Shown here piece after piece: positions 40,701-52,246 of a DNA stretch of 64,000 nucleotides. The translations under genes and the position numbers were made by a program. The notes under the pieces were generated by a model that saw nothing but the letters and a program-made list of their open reading frames with translations, did no database searches and was not told where the DNA came from. The stretch is from Phalacrocorax aristotelis. Its lineage: Eukaryota; Chordata; Aves; Suliformes; Phalacrocoracidae. The stretch is from contig NC_134279.1 of NCBI RefSeq assembly GCF_949628215.1, positions 12,010,041 through 12,074,040 on the forward strand, in the 5' to 3' direction. Position 1 is the stretch's first letter, and each line of letters begins with the position of its first letter.

Positions 40701-43349
40701 CTAAACGTATATTAAGCAATTTATTGCAAGTGCTGCAGTACATACAGGGAGGAAGATGGAACCTAATGTGGAAAAAAGACAGATCGTTGTAGCATGATTC
40801 TGTTTCTACCTTTGCCCATAGTGAGTGAAAGATGGCACAATGCATAACTGTGAAGGCAAAGGTACAATGTAATACATTTATCCTTGTACCACTCAAGTGA
40901 AACAACTGTGAGAAAGATAAGAGTCCTAACCTTACAAGGTATATAAATGATAAATGTGCTATAATATTTCCTCTCTCTGTGTATTTTTCTCTTTTGATAA
41001 TGCTCTTATCTGAAGATCTCTGCCACAATATTATAGAATACATTTTATTGTTACATAAGTTGGTGTGCTAGCTTTATAAATAAATATGTTCAGCCTATCA
41101 ATATGTTAAATGTAAAAGCTAACATCCTCTTAGCATGCCTCCAAAATGAATAGCGTCTTTATAATGCCATTTGATATGCTGAAGCCTAATGATATTTCTT
41201 GTTCAGAGACTGTAGCCATTCAACTTGAAAACAAATAATTAAAATAAATTACACCACTAGTGTCTACAAACTAAGGAGGTGAACAAAAATAGCTGCGCAG
41301 GAGGAAGGTTAACACAGGGGTATCTGTTGACAGCGTTATGAAGACCTCAAAGGGATTCGTATGTTCGCCTGCCTGCAGTGATGTGTGTGAGGAATCCCAT
41401 GTCAGGCTGTTAAGTTTAGCAAACAGGGTTTCCAGTAATAGATTTTCAGAAAAATGTGGTTACCCGGGGGTATTGTATACTTCCCAATTACTCAAACATT
41501 CATTCAGAGAGACTTTTTCTTCTCTGCTCATGTATGCGTGTATATGCATATAATTGTTGGCTTTACTTGTTTTCTGTGTTTTTCTGCTGATGTGTGTTGC
41601 ACTCAGTGTAGCGAGAGAGATTCCGTGGCCTTTAACACACCTGCCAGTCACTTCCTACAGGTGCCAGTTCCGATGCACGCCGGTTTTTCTGATGGTGATG
41701 AGTGACTCTCACAGCCGTTGTTGTTTCACCTCACAGCTCCTCTTAGTTTTCTTCCTTTGCTGTTTTTTTCAATGCTCAGTGGAAAGTTCCCATGTTCTGG
41801 AAACTTTAGGTCCCAAATATTATTCATGCTGAAGGCTCTGAGATGCAGGCCTCTCTGCCGTGCTGAATAGCTAATGACCATGAAGTTTCTACTGCGAGGA
41901 AATCATCATAAACAACCCAAAACTCTCAGCTTGGGGCAGGGCATTCTCTTTAGTCTTTTCCATGTGTTCCAATGTCTGTTTATTGGTGCTCATCATTTCA
42001 GAGGAAGGAGCCAACTGAGGTGATGTATGAGCAGAAACAAGGAGAGAATTTTAATAAGGAAAGCAGCATGGGCCAAGTGGCCTTCTCTGTACTTTAATAT
42101 GCCTTGTGGTCTTGTTGTCTCCAAACACATCCAACTATAAATAGCTTCGTTTTCACCAACCTGCTGCTCTTGCAGAAGAGAAAAGAGGCATTAGACAGGG
42201 CTGCGCCGCCTTGCTGGGCAAGAACAACCCATGCCAGCCCCAGCCCCCGGTGTGTGAGGTGCTGAGACAGGTCTTCAGGACACACCCAGATCACAGCTGT
42301 CCTGCCCACCGAGCACCTCCTTGGGGTGTTTGTAGGCATGACACACACCCCAAAGGGCTTCTGTCACCCCACCAAAAGGCTTAACCCATTTTCAGCTACG
42401 TGTACCCTAAACATCAGTCTTTGACAGCTGCCATGGGCTTACATGACTTATCAGCAACTGAAAGGGGGAAAACCTGAGGGACCAGGAGAAATGGGTTTGC
42501 AGTGGTCTGCAAAGGAGGTCCTGTCCCGCCCGCACCCCAAAGGATGTCAGTTGCTGTTCCAGAGCAAGCAGCCAAGCCTCTTCCCAGTCTTTCTGAATGC
42601 CTGAACGGAAGATGTTGTCCCATGCAGTCACATCCCACACAATGACTGGAATCCAGACTAATTCAGGTTCTGAAAGGTAATTCACTCTTGCCTTATAATC
42701 TTTAGATGATTTAGGCTTGTCTGAATAAGGCCAGTAATAAGATGGCTCTTCTTCTACCCTGTTCTTCTTCTATCCCAGCTGCTTTCTCAGGACGTCCTAG
42801 TCCATAAACAGAAAGTAGAATACTAAAAAGCCAGAGGGAAATGAAGGAAAGTAGGAAAGTTTTCACTGGCAAAAAAAAAAAAAAATATTCAGATTCAAAA
42901 CATGAGAAAAGTTTTGGCTGACTTTTGATTCTTTTAAAAATTACTTACTTTTCCTAAACTAATATCTGGAATTGATTTTTTTGCATTTAAAAAGGAGGTG
43001 CTATTTTAGATTTAGTTCTCCTTAGGGAGAACTATTGTTAGCTTGAACTTGTATCAATTTTTTTTTTTTTAAGATAAGTTCCATAATTTCAGGCATGTCA
43101 ATGAACAGTGTCACACTGCGCAGCTATATCTATCTGCTTCTTTGGATTTGAAATAGAGTAAGAATACTTCAGTGATTCAGTTACAAGACCAGAAGTCAGA
43201 AGATTTGGGGGAAGACTTAAGACTTGTCTGAATTCATCTTAGCTATTTATGGTCTTAGAATAAGTAACCTAATTTACATCTGCTTAAGGCCTGCACTTTA
43301 CAAACTCTTCCAACCTATTTCCAACTTTGACAAAAAAAATACTTATATA
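37786..43349. other. Gene-free sequence
   Basis: I see no gene. Open frames near 40672-41043, 41338-41832 and 42094-42685 overlap each other on the same or opposite strands and show no family features. The 42180-42560 part is more GC-rich than average but contains no CpG-island-like density of CG. A13-14 (42870-42884) and T12 (43060-43071) runs occur. The segment 43180-43290 may be the left part, or a second copy, of the SINE remnant that follows. Confidence 0.5.
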
Positions 43350-43440
43350 AGACGTCTAGCAAATGACGTAACCCCTGTACCCCAGCTTTCTCTTTTGTAA
43401 AATAGGATGACGATGATGATAATTACATACATAACTTGAA
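43350..43440 (+). mobile_element. MIR-type SINE remnant
   Basis: The order 'aaatgacgtaacccctgtacccca-gctttctcttttgtaaaataggatgacgatgatgataat' follows the conserved MIR-type core and 3' segment (cacttaacctctctgtgcctcagtttcctcatctgtaaaatggggataataat). A similar but weaker block, 'gtcttagaataagtaacctaatttacatctgctta', lies about 100 bases to the left. Either an insertion split one copy or two old copies lie side by side. There is no coding capacity. Confidence 0.5.
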
Positions 43441-45612
43441 TAGTGATAGCAAACAATGGCATTGGAGATTTTCAGAATGCAACATCTGTGGAAATAAGAA
43501 GCAGTATGGGAATGATATCTAGGAATATCCTACAAGGAAATGGCAGACAGAAGCAGTTGGATTTTAGAGGCCAAGCCTGTTTTCAGCGTGTTTTCAGCCA
43601 ATCTAGGTCATGACTTTTGGAGGATGGATACCTTCCCCTCCTCACTCTGGTTTCTGTACAGCTCTGGACACACTAATAATAAACTTACCCAAAAAATGCT
43701 GAGTTACCGATGACACCAGAATGTCTCTAAAGCACAGTTACTGCATTCGTTGCCTTTGCCACTTTTTGGCCTGTACGTGTCTTTGTAGAAATCAAAGGTT
43801 ATTTCAGTCCTGAAAATTGCGTTGCTGTTATTTCATTGTGCTGAGCTTTTCATGCAGTGCAGTAGCTGAAAGAGGTGAGAGAGCTGCCCATTTTGGAAAG
43901 AAAAAGCTGAGGCCATCCATTTAATGTCACTTAGGATCTATTACAGCAGAATAATTCGTTCATTTAGAATTTTAGATCAAAGTATAAATAGTCTAAAGCT
44001 ACACTACGTCCCAGAGGTGAGAAGATGGAGACTATTTGCAGTTATAATACCAGATGTTTCGCCATTGCTATAAATTCAACGACAAAAACCGAAAATAAAA
44101 AGCGAGCTGTTAATTGGGGATATTTGGAGTCATGTCACAGGTGAAAGATGATCTAAAATGCTGCTTCATCGCACAATGCAAGAGTGAAATTAGCACATGT
44201 CTATTATCACTGCTTGCAACTCTGCAGGAAGCTAATGGAAATAGCTTAATCTTTTCAAGCTCCTCTAAAAGGAGAAATATGGGATTTCACCTGTTACTGA
44301 GTTTTCCCTCCTCTCTTGCTCCTTGCCAAATTCTTACTGCACAGCAGATTTTTATTATTTAATGCCTTGACTGTAGATTGAATAAATAACCGTAGAGATC
44401 AGGGACCCCATCATTCATTTTTAGAGGCAGCTGTAGTGATCTGTTGTGGTAACGGTTAGAAAGGGAAAGGGTGCAGTCCTAAAATTCCCCCTCTTGAATT
44501 GGTTTCAGGGAGTTCTCTTTCCAAAGCAGTAAAAGCAAAGGCATTAATTATACATTTCCATTATGACAGAGCCAACATCAGCAGTGACTAAAACATAATT
44601 TGTTTAGGTGGCAGTGCAGGCTTTTCTCTGATCAAGTTTTGTTTCCCACAGGGAGGCATCAGTCTTAAATTACACAGCAAGCAGGCAAGAGAGAGGAAGC
44701 AAACAATAAAACACTTCCCAGAGGAAGAAAAGAGGAAAATTTGTCTCTCAACGTCCTATTAAATAAATAAATCTACATCTTTTGTCACTTAACAAAAAAA
44801 ACCAGCAATGGGGTTCAGCTTTAATTAAAGGAAGTATGTTTTCCGTGGGCCTTCATAGGATTGTATTTTAGACTTCCAGTGATAAGTTGCTTTTAATGAA
44901 AAGGAACTTTCCCACTGGAAGGAAGGAAAGGATGATAGAAAGAAAAATCCCTGAGAAGTGCTGACAAGATGGAAACACGGGATATCTTACTTGTCCTACT
45001 GTAATCCATAAAGGTAGAGTAATTTGGATTTTCTTTAGTAAGGTATGCACAAAACCAGGACCAGTCTCTATCAGCATAATTAATTGTAGAGGAACACCGA
45101 TATCTATATATTTACATGCAATTAAAGATGGACATGCATCTTCCTGAGGAGAAATATATGTATGTTTTAAGCTAGAACTCAGTTTAATGCTGTTAAGCAT
45201 GGGCGTAATTTTACTTCATCTTCAATTGCAGTGGATCTATTATTTTGCATAAATCAATGAACGTATTTTAGTACCTTACTGAATCAAAGGCCCCAAAGGA
45301 ATGCTTTTGTTATTTGCTTTTAATTTTTGACTGCTATAAAGAACTGTTGGTTGTGATTTTTTGTTGTAATTTGACTTTTAATATCATATCCCCTGACTGC
45401 CTCAGCCTCTCTCTATTTGGTGTGCACAAAGCAAAAGCAAATACGGGCTGATTTCTTACTATCTCCAACACTTTCAGGAGAAACAATAAAAACTAGGATG
45501 AGCTATGTGCCATTTAACAGGAGTATCTTCCTGTTCAACACACCATTCCCCCTCCAGTGGTGTTTGCTGGCAATTTCAGATGAATGGTCAGACAAATCCA
45601 AAACTGCATGTC
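43441..45612. other. Gene-free sequence with a conserved-element-like block
   Basis: No gene or transposon was recognised. The 44080-44240 and 44520-44700 parts are complex and repeat-free and look like conserved non-coding DNA. Confidence 0.5.
44520..44700. promoter_or_regulatory. Candidate conserved non-coding element
   Basis: A repeat-free block with GGCATTAATTATACATTTCC (an ATTAATTA homeodomain-type word at 44543-44550), AAAACATAATTTG and GCAAACAATAAAAC (a forkhead-like AAACAAT). No frame is open across it. Its regulatory role is inferred from appearance only. Confidence 0.22.
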
Positions 45613-45740
45613 GTATAGAATCATTAAGATTGGAAAAGACCTCTAGGATCATCAAGTCCAACCCCCAACCCAACACTTCCATGTTTCTTAAACCATGTCC
45701 TGAAGTGCCACGTCTACACATTACACAGTTTTTGAACATG
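45613..45740 (-). mobile_element. CR1 LINE, 3'-terminal fragment
   Basis: On the plus strand the fragment begins GTATAGAATCATTAAGATTGG and continues with 'aaaagacctctaggatcatcaagtccaaccccc', 'aaaccatgtcctgaagtgccacgtctacac' and 'gtttttgaacatgcagc'. This is the order of the avian CR1 3' untranslated end read in reverse, with one copy of the terminal ATAGAATC-type octamer at the left. About 128 bp remain. It is extremely 5'-truncated, as most bird CR1 copies are, and it is the least diverged mobile element in the window. Confidence 0.85.
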
Positions 45741-48700
45741 CAGCAAATACTCCTTTAGAACTTCCATTGTGCAAAATTAGATTCTCTCTAACACAAATAA
45801 AAAAACCTACATGTCATGAAAATGATTATAGAGTATGTTGTGTGAGCTTAGCCTGTTTAATTGAAGTAGTTCCTGTATTAAAAAAAAAATAAGAATAGAT
45901 GCTTCTGACTACTCAAACTTTCTGAAGCAGTGAGGCACTAGAGAGAGTCACTGCAAATATTAGTTTGAAAGGGAATAAAAGCAGCATTGTCTTCTTATTG
46001 CAGGCTTAAACTAGTGTGATTTATTTTATAATTGAAACATTTAGCCATGCTTTAATTATAAAATTAACCATACTATACTAGTCATTTGGAACCTTAAAAT
46101 ACAGTGGTCTAAGATCATATATCTCGCTACCACTATCATTCATAAATGGGCAAGTTGCATTGTTGATTCCCCAAAAGAAATGATGGAAACACAGATAAAA
46201 TGCTATATAAAACCGTGAAAAATGCTAAGACAGTGGTCTGGGAACAAATTATCTCAATCTTTTACATGTGTTCTCAGTTTCATTGCTCGTAACTGAAATA
46301 AGGAGCAAAGGATTAATACGAAGACTGGCTGACCTGGTGTCCCAAGATTGTATCACTTCAAGTGAGAATTTTGTGCTCATTACTGAAGTGGCAAAGGCTG
46401 CAAATCCTGCTGATGTATTATTATAGTATGTAATGTGGGGGGAGAGTGTCCAGGTTACACTACAAATGGACACCCCCTTCTGGCTATTCAAGAGGTAAAA
46501 ACCCTAAAATAGGTCGACCACTTAAGAGTGTTGTCTGTATCTTCTATACTACACAGATACACACCTCTGAAGCATTCCATTGAATTGTAACTGGATTTGA
46601 CTCTCTATTGAAACGGGCTTTCGAATGGCATATCCATGGCTCCTAGTGCTGGCGAGCTTTGTGCAAGCAAGCAGATGAACTGCCTGCCTGCCACCAGTAA
46701 TACTCTTCTGAACATTTCAGGACAGCTAAGACAAAACCAGGGTGTCTTGCTGCCATGTTGTTTCACTCTTCCTGCAGCAGAGGATGACTGCAGGAGCAAG
46801 GCAGTTCTGCACTGCTGATATGTATTTGCCTGTCTTTAATCAACACAGTCACAAAACAAGACAGATTGTACGAAACTGTGGCAAAGAAGTAAAAGATGTG
46901 ACTCGGAATGAAATGGGAGAAAGATGTTCAGCCAAAAATGTGCTCAAAAGATCCAACTTTTAATAGGCAGGATTAATTTCCATTGGTCTGGTTATGCTCC
47001 TGAAATGCAGAATTACACAGTGACCAGTGAAGTTAGAACCATGAGATTCAGCCCATCAGATCAAGAGGGAGCCTTTACAGTCACGCCTGACCCATCCAAC
47101 CCATCTGTGAAAGCCTTTTGCAAAGGCAGAAAATCAAATTAGTAGATGTTGGAAAGGTTTGCTGGATAAGTTTTTATCTATACTGACTCTCTCTGAGGGC
47201 CTAGTGAATTCATTGGGAAAAGAAGGTAAGACCACAGAAAGAGAACAACTCTTTTTTTCCTGCTATAAATGAGGTGGTGGGAAAAGGAAACACTTCGCTG
47301 TCCTGGCAGCACTCCACAGCAGGAATCCTGCCCATTCCTGGGAAGACTGTCTTGCCTCCTACACGAAACATGCCAGTTCATTAAAAGAAGGGCTTTTCCT
47401 ACCTGATGTGTACAGTTAAACCTTCCTAGGTGTTCCAGTCTTTCACTTCCATCCTTGTTAGAGCAGAAGATAAATCTATGAGTGGAATAAGGCTGAATAC
47501 TTAGTCCCTACATTGCTCATAGCAACAATGTTGTATCAGGGAGTGGTGGATATCATGTTTTACATCTAGTTTGCCATAACTAATTTTTTCACTTAGTGAA
47601 AAGCCCCTTTTTTTGCCTCTTCACCATCACCTTTTCAGTAGACCAGGTAATAAGACAAAGTTGCCCCGATTTATGTTAGTGACTTCACTTCAAAGACAGG
47701 AAAAGATTAAATGACTGGATGGAGATTTATAGGTTTATATGTACATGCAATCTCATCTGTTGAAAATGGATAATAATATGACAATGAAGTATGTAAATGA
47801 GGCAAAATGAGCAATGCTAATTACAGCTGAAGAAGGATAATCCTGGCCCTGCTGAAGTTGACTGGAAAAACTCCCACTGACTTGGTAAGGGCAGGATTTC
47901 AACCAAAATGTCAATACTGAACTATAATGGAATTACAGATTGGGAAATCTTGTTCTGTAATTTACACTTGCCTAAACAAATTGTGAAGAATATTCCAAAA
48001 TCAAAGCCCTGGATGGAAATACCTCAAAACATAATGCAAATTCAGATCAGAAATTAAATGTAGTAATTCAGCACCACCCTACATACCTATACTTTAGTAC
48101 CGTCTTCAGTCCTTTATAAAATGTTTGAGTTGCTAGAAAATCTCTGTTGATAAATCATTCCAAACTGTGTGACAGTTAAGCGTGGTGACTGAATGGTCTC
48201 ACTCTGATTGCCTTTTGATTTGGTTGGGGTAGAAGATTGCAGTGCTGTAGGAGGCAAGAAACTGTTCAAAACAGGAGAGCAGGCGGGAGCACGAGTGCAA
48301 AAACACAGTTGCAGTTATAGATGCCAGCCTGCTGGAACAGCTACAAAGTGAATTCCTGTGTCATTTGGATAGTTCTCTTTTTGTTTAGTTTATTTAAAAA
48401 AACTAGTAAAAACCCCTCTTATCTCACTTTCCTATATGCATAATTCTTCCTAGGTCTTGTTGCATTTTGATAGCTTAGAGCCAAACGAAAAAGAACCAGG
48501 CAACTTGAAGTAGTATGTTCAGGTTTTTTTGATTCTGGAAGCTGTGAAATTAATTGGGTTTTGAAACGTTTTCTGTGTTTTCAGATTTTGTTTGTGAGAA
48601 GTGAATATTCCTAGAGAGACTTTTGCATCTTGGATTTTGCTTTCCCTCAAAAAACTGTTACTCAGTGGTAATATATTATGTCACATTTTACATTCTGTTT

Positions 48701-49568
48701 GAAAAGCCATCTTTTATTTAAGAGTGTTCTGACAATGTTTTTAAGATAATTTACCTAAAGTCATTGTAATTTATTCACACTGTTAAAATATCATGCAGGC
48801 TTCATGAATGGGGACACTAAGATGATATTTGAAAGTTCAAAAAATGCATTTTCTGCAACAGCAGCTGTAATGGAGTTGCACTTGGGGAACATTTTTTCTC
48901 TGATGCCTTGTGTTTGTACAGTTTTTATGACCTTAAGGAAAGAACTCAAGCTGATCCATACTTGTAAGATTATTTTCCTCCTCATAAATATGGCACGTAA
49001 GACTGACTACCCTGATTTCCTGAAATCACTGGAAACATCTTCAGTGAAAGCTGGGCAGCAGGAAGAGCTCTCCCCCTGTGTAAATGTTCTAGTTTTCATC
49101 TGTAGACATCAGGGCTTCCCGGAAGATGCCAGACTGAAATGGTTTGGATGTGAAAAGTGCCATTTGGTTATTATCCAGACGTAGAGAACCATTATCGAAA
49201 TTGTTCTTTTTTGGGGGTACAATGAATGCTGGAATCTTAGTAATTTCCTTTCCAAGCCCATTGAAGTGGACTAAGTTTTGGACTAAATACTATTGTGAGC
49301 AGATTGGAGACCCAGATAAAAGGAATTAAGAAGAGAGGTTGCTCTGGCTGTTCATCTCTGTAATGTGTGTATTTGAAATTTGGAAGTCTGCTGCTCCAGA
49401 TTGGCTGCTTGTTTCCCAGGCACAGTCATTCTTAAGTCCCCTTTTAACTTGCTCTCCTCAGCAGGATTTCTTCTGCTTGCTAATTGCCAGCAGTGAAAAA
49501 TCTACAGAGGCAAATTGATGAGGAAGAAAAGGTTTCCAAGCCAAAGGGCTAAAAGAATTCCAGCCACT
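45741..49568. other. Gene-free sequence
   Basis: No gene was identified. The stretch contains A9 runs and one palindromic transposon remnant (47841-47897). The 126-codon plus-strand frame at 48804-49184 shows no motif and has no splice or promoter context. Confidence 0.5.
47841..47897. mobile_element. Palindromic MITE-like remnant
   Basis: TCCTGGCCCTGCTGAAGTTGACTGG on the left pairs with TCCTGCCCTTACCAAGTCAGTGG, the reverse complement of the right arm CCACTGACTTGGTAAGGGCAGGA. About nine bases, AAAAACTCC, separate the arms. The arms match with a few substitutions and one or two single-base gaps. This 'gaagtcaatgggagt...ctgacttcagtgggcaggat' type of palindrome is a known old amniote repeat, and this copy is diverged. 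Confidence 0.6.
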
Positions 49569-49599
49569 GGGGGGGGGGGGGGGGGGGCGGGGCGGGGCG
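49569..49599 (+). repeat. G19 tract followed by GGGGC units
   Basis: Nineteen consecutive G, then CGGGGCGGGGCG and an A8 run. Four or more runs of at least four G lie within 31 bases, so the plus strand has very strong G-quadruplex potential. Such tracts are usually length-polymorphic and prone to sequencing or assembly error. Confidence 0.95.
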
Positions 49600-49629
49600 A
49601 AAAAAAAGGCAAAAAGCTTTTGGCATTTT

Positions 49630-49673
49630 ATTTTCTTTCTCTCCCTCTCCCTCTCTTTTATTTTTTTTTTTAA
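49630..49673. repeat. Polypyrimidine CT-rich tract with T10 end
   Basis: TTCTTTCTCTCCCTCTCCCT followed by CTCTTTTA and a T-run. One strand is almost purely pyrimidine. Together with the G tract 30 bases to the left it forms a composite low-complexity zone. Confidence 0.85.
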
Positions 49674-49851
49674 ATAAGGAAAAGATCTTTTCCTACTAAT
49701 TCTATTGGCAATCATTTGGCAGGAAGTATTTCTGCAGAGTCTCATAGTCCCAGCCCCATAAATAGGCAAGAGATCAATAGCTGAAAATAAACATGGTAGC
49801 TACAACTTCTAGATTTGTGTTAAAGATTCTGTATTTGTTATTTTTTTTCAG

Positions 49852-49936
49852 CTCTGAATCACAGTATAGCTTGAGCAGAATGACATACAGTCCCCATTAG
49901 TGTGGATCAGCGAGGACGTATGTTTAACAGCTTCAA
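49852..49936 (+). ncRNA. Candidate non-coding exon (weak)
   Basis: An acceptor-like tract (GTTATTTTTTTTCAG, ending 49851) and a near-consensus donor (CAA|GTAAGTGC, GT at 49937-49938) enclose 85 bases. All three frames contain a stop within the exon, so it could only belong to an untranslated region or a long non-coding RNA. Paired splice-like signals of this quality occur by chance in a 64-kb AT-rich window, so this is a suggestion only. Confidence 0.15.
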
Positions 49937-50838
49937 GTAAGTGCATTTCTTTTTCTCTCCTGATCATGCTAAAGAGCAGATATCTGTAATATAGAGTGAA
50001 AGACCTTAAAAAGTAGTTGTACACAGGAAACCATCTGCTGGGAGAATTTCTAACAGCTTCTGTATTTATCTGTTCTTGGCCCAGTACTAGCCAATATCTA
50101 TATCTATTACCTTAAGTCATAGGTCAAATTGGTACTGTTCTAAATGAAAACAGCATTTGGCTGCACTGGGCTGGCAGCCTTACTCTGGGCCACAGCATTA
50201 AAACAAAGTACTAAATTCTACAGAGAACTGTAGTTTTGCAGGGGTAAACTGATGAGACCGGTTGTTTTTACAGAATTGTCTAGGTCATCAAATTTTCTAT
50301 ATTTCCAATGTGTTGTTATATACATATGGATCAATATTTCTCTTGAAACAAGATTATAAGCCACACTTATTGAGGAGACCTGTAGCGTCACAGGTTTAAA
50401 CCAAGCTCCTTATTTAAAATTGTGAGATAGAATTCCTGGACGAAAACTCAGGAGAATATGGAGTAAAAGTAGGTATTTACTATTCTACGGTCTGTAACAT
50501 TCATGAGAGCATTATCAGTTGTTGGGTCAAGCTTCACTGTATTTTTAAAATGAGTTCAAGAAAGTACTGCAAGAGTGATTTGAAGTTAAAAATAGCTGCT
50601 TTTCAGCAGGGAAGTAAAGAAATACTGGGAAGCATACTCTTCTGACACCCACTCAAGAAGAAGGTTTTTTGATTATTTTTCAATTAGCGTGCTAACCCAC
50701 AGGAAATTCTAGGGATGGAAGGTTGAATCTAGTTTCAGATGAATAATAAGATATGCTTATAACATAGGATGTAATTAATTACTGAAATTACTCCAACAGG
50801 GATATTTCAGTTGAGGTATTCAAATGAACTTTTGGGGA

Positions 50839-50878
50839 CATGCCTTAGCTAAACCAGGCATGCCTTAGCTAAAACAGA
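50839..50878. repeat. 20-bp tandem duplication
   Basis: CATGCCTTAGCTAAACCAGG (50839-50858) is followed directly by CATGCCTTAGCTAAAACAGA. The two copies differ at two of twenty positions, indicating a fairly recent local duplication. Confidence 0.9.
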
Positions 50879-52216
50879 AATGCTAGATTCTTTGCAAGGC
50901 TCACAGTTTCTAACATTCAGAGCTTTCTGTGCTTTTCTCAGTGAGGCTGTGAAGCTTTTTCCGTACATTGTCCCTATTCTAATCTCAAATATTTTTCCAT
51001 GACTGTGTAACACAGAATGATCGCTTTTGCTTTCTTTTCTGCAAGACAAAAATCTGAGTCGCTTTAACTCTTGCACTAGAACGAGAATGAGGATTTTTTT
51101 TTTCTTTGCTGGATTCCTTATGTTTTTCCATGCTCATTTTGAACTGTTTGTATTGTTCAAAACAAGACACAGATGCTAGGTGTTTAATACAGATCTTATT
51201 AGCACTGTGTATACATTCTTCAGTGTTAAATTATCATTTTCTGTATATCTAAAGACTTCATTAGACCTTTTGCAATGGCAAGCTTATATAGCAGCATGCT
51301 TACAGTTGATGACTCTTAAATCCCTTTTCTCAGAAAGGTCCCTTTGTCATAGCTTGAATGTTTTCTTCACATGTATCTTGTACTGAATTTTTCTCTATTA
51401 AAACCTACTTATTGGCACCCAGGCAATCTGATCATTCTTTAATGTTTCTTTTAATTGCTTATTATCCTTAAAAACATCTGTAGACATGGCAGAGTTGCTG
51501 GTAATTATATTGTAATCTGAGTTACTGATGAAAATACAGAGGAGCATTTGTCAAAATATGGACCACATAATGGTCTGTTGATGGTGCTCTATCAAGAAAT
51601 TTCAGTTTGGTTTAACTGAAATCCATTTTATTGCATGATCTGTTCATTCCATTTACAAGTTTTCTTTAGTTAAGTAAAATGACCTTGAGAGTGGAAAATA
51701 ACAGAGGTGGCTTTATCAATCAAACCTGCAATCTTGAAAAAAGCCCCTGAAAACCAACAACAAAAAAACCCAGGTTTGCTAGAAAAGATTTGAGCTCAGA
51801 GAACTGTGTGAAAAGCCTTTAGTTATCTTTATGCAGTTTACCCCTCTCAGAGGCTTAGTACTATTCAAGACTCATCAGGACCATCACTTACTGGTTTCCC
51901 AGGGCAATTATCTTATCCCATTTTTGGGGGGTACAAGAAAGGATGGATATTGTTCCCACTCACTGCAGAATCACACTGGAAGGTGAACATACCAGAAATA
52001 CTTCAAGACGTAGAATATTTCCACCCTCACTGAGAGACTGAAATGTCATCCTGGCCAGGACAATTCTCTGTGAGGAAGCTGAAGAGCCTGGTGATCGCCT
52101 GACACACTCCTTGGGATGGGAGCAGCTATGATAAAGAATGCTTCCTACAGAGTCAGTGATTCCTGTTGCCTCTCTGTAGTTCAGACAGGAGAAGAAATCA
52201 GGAAGGTAGAACTATC

Positions 52217-52246
52217 GGGGTGGGGGGGGGGGGGTGGCTGGGTGGG
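52217..52246 (+). repeat. G-rich tract with G13
   Basis: GGGG, T, thirteen G, then TGGCTGGGTGGG. At least four G-runs of three or more bases lie within 30 bases, so quadruplex formation on the plus strand is possible. Confidence 0.9.
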
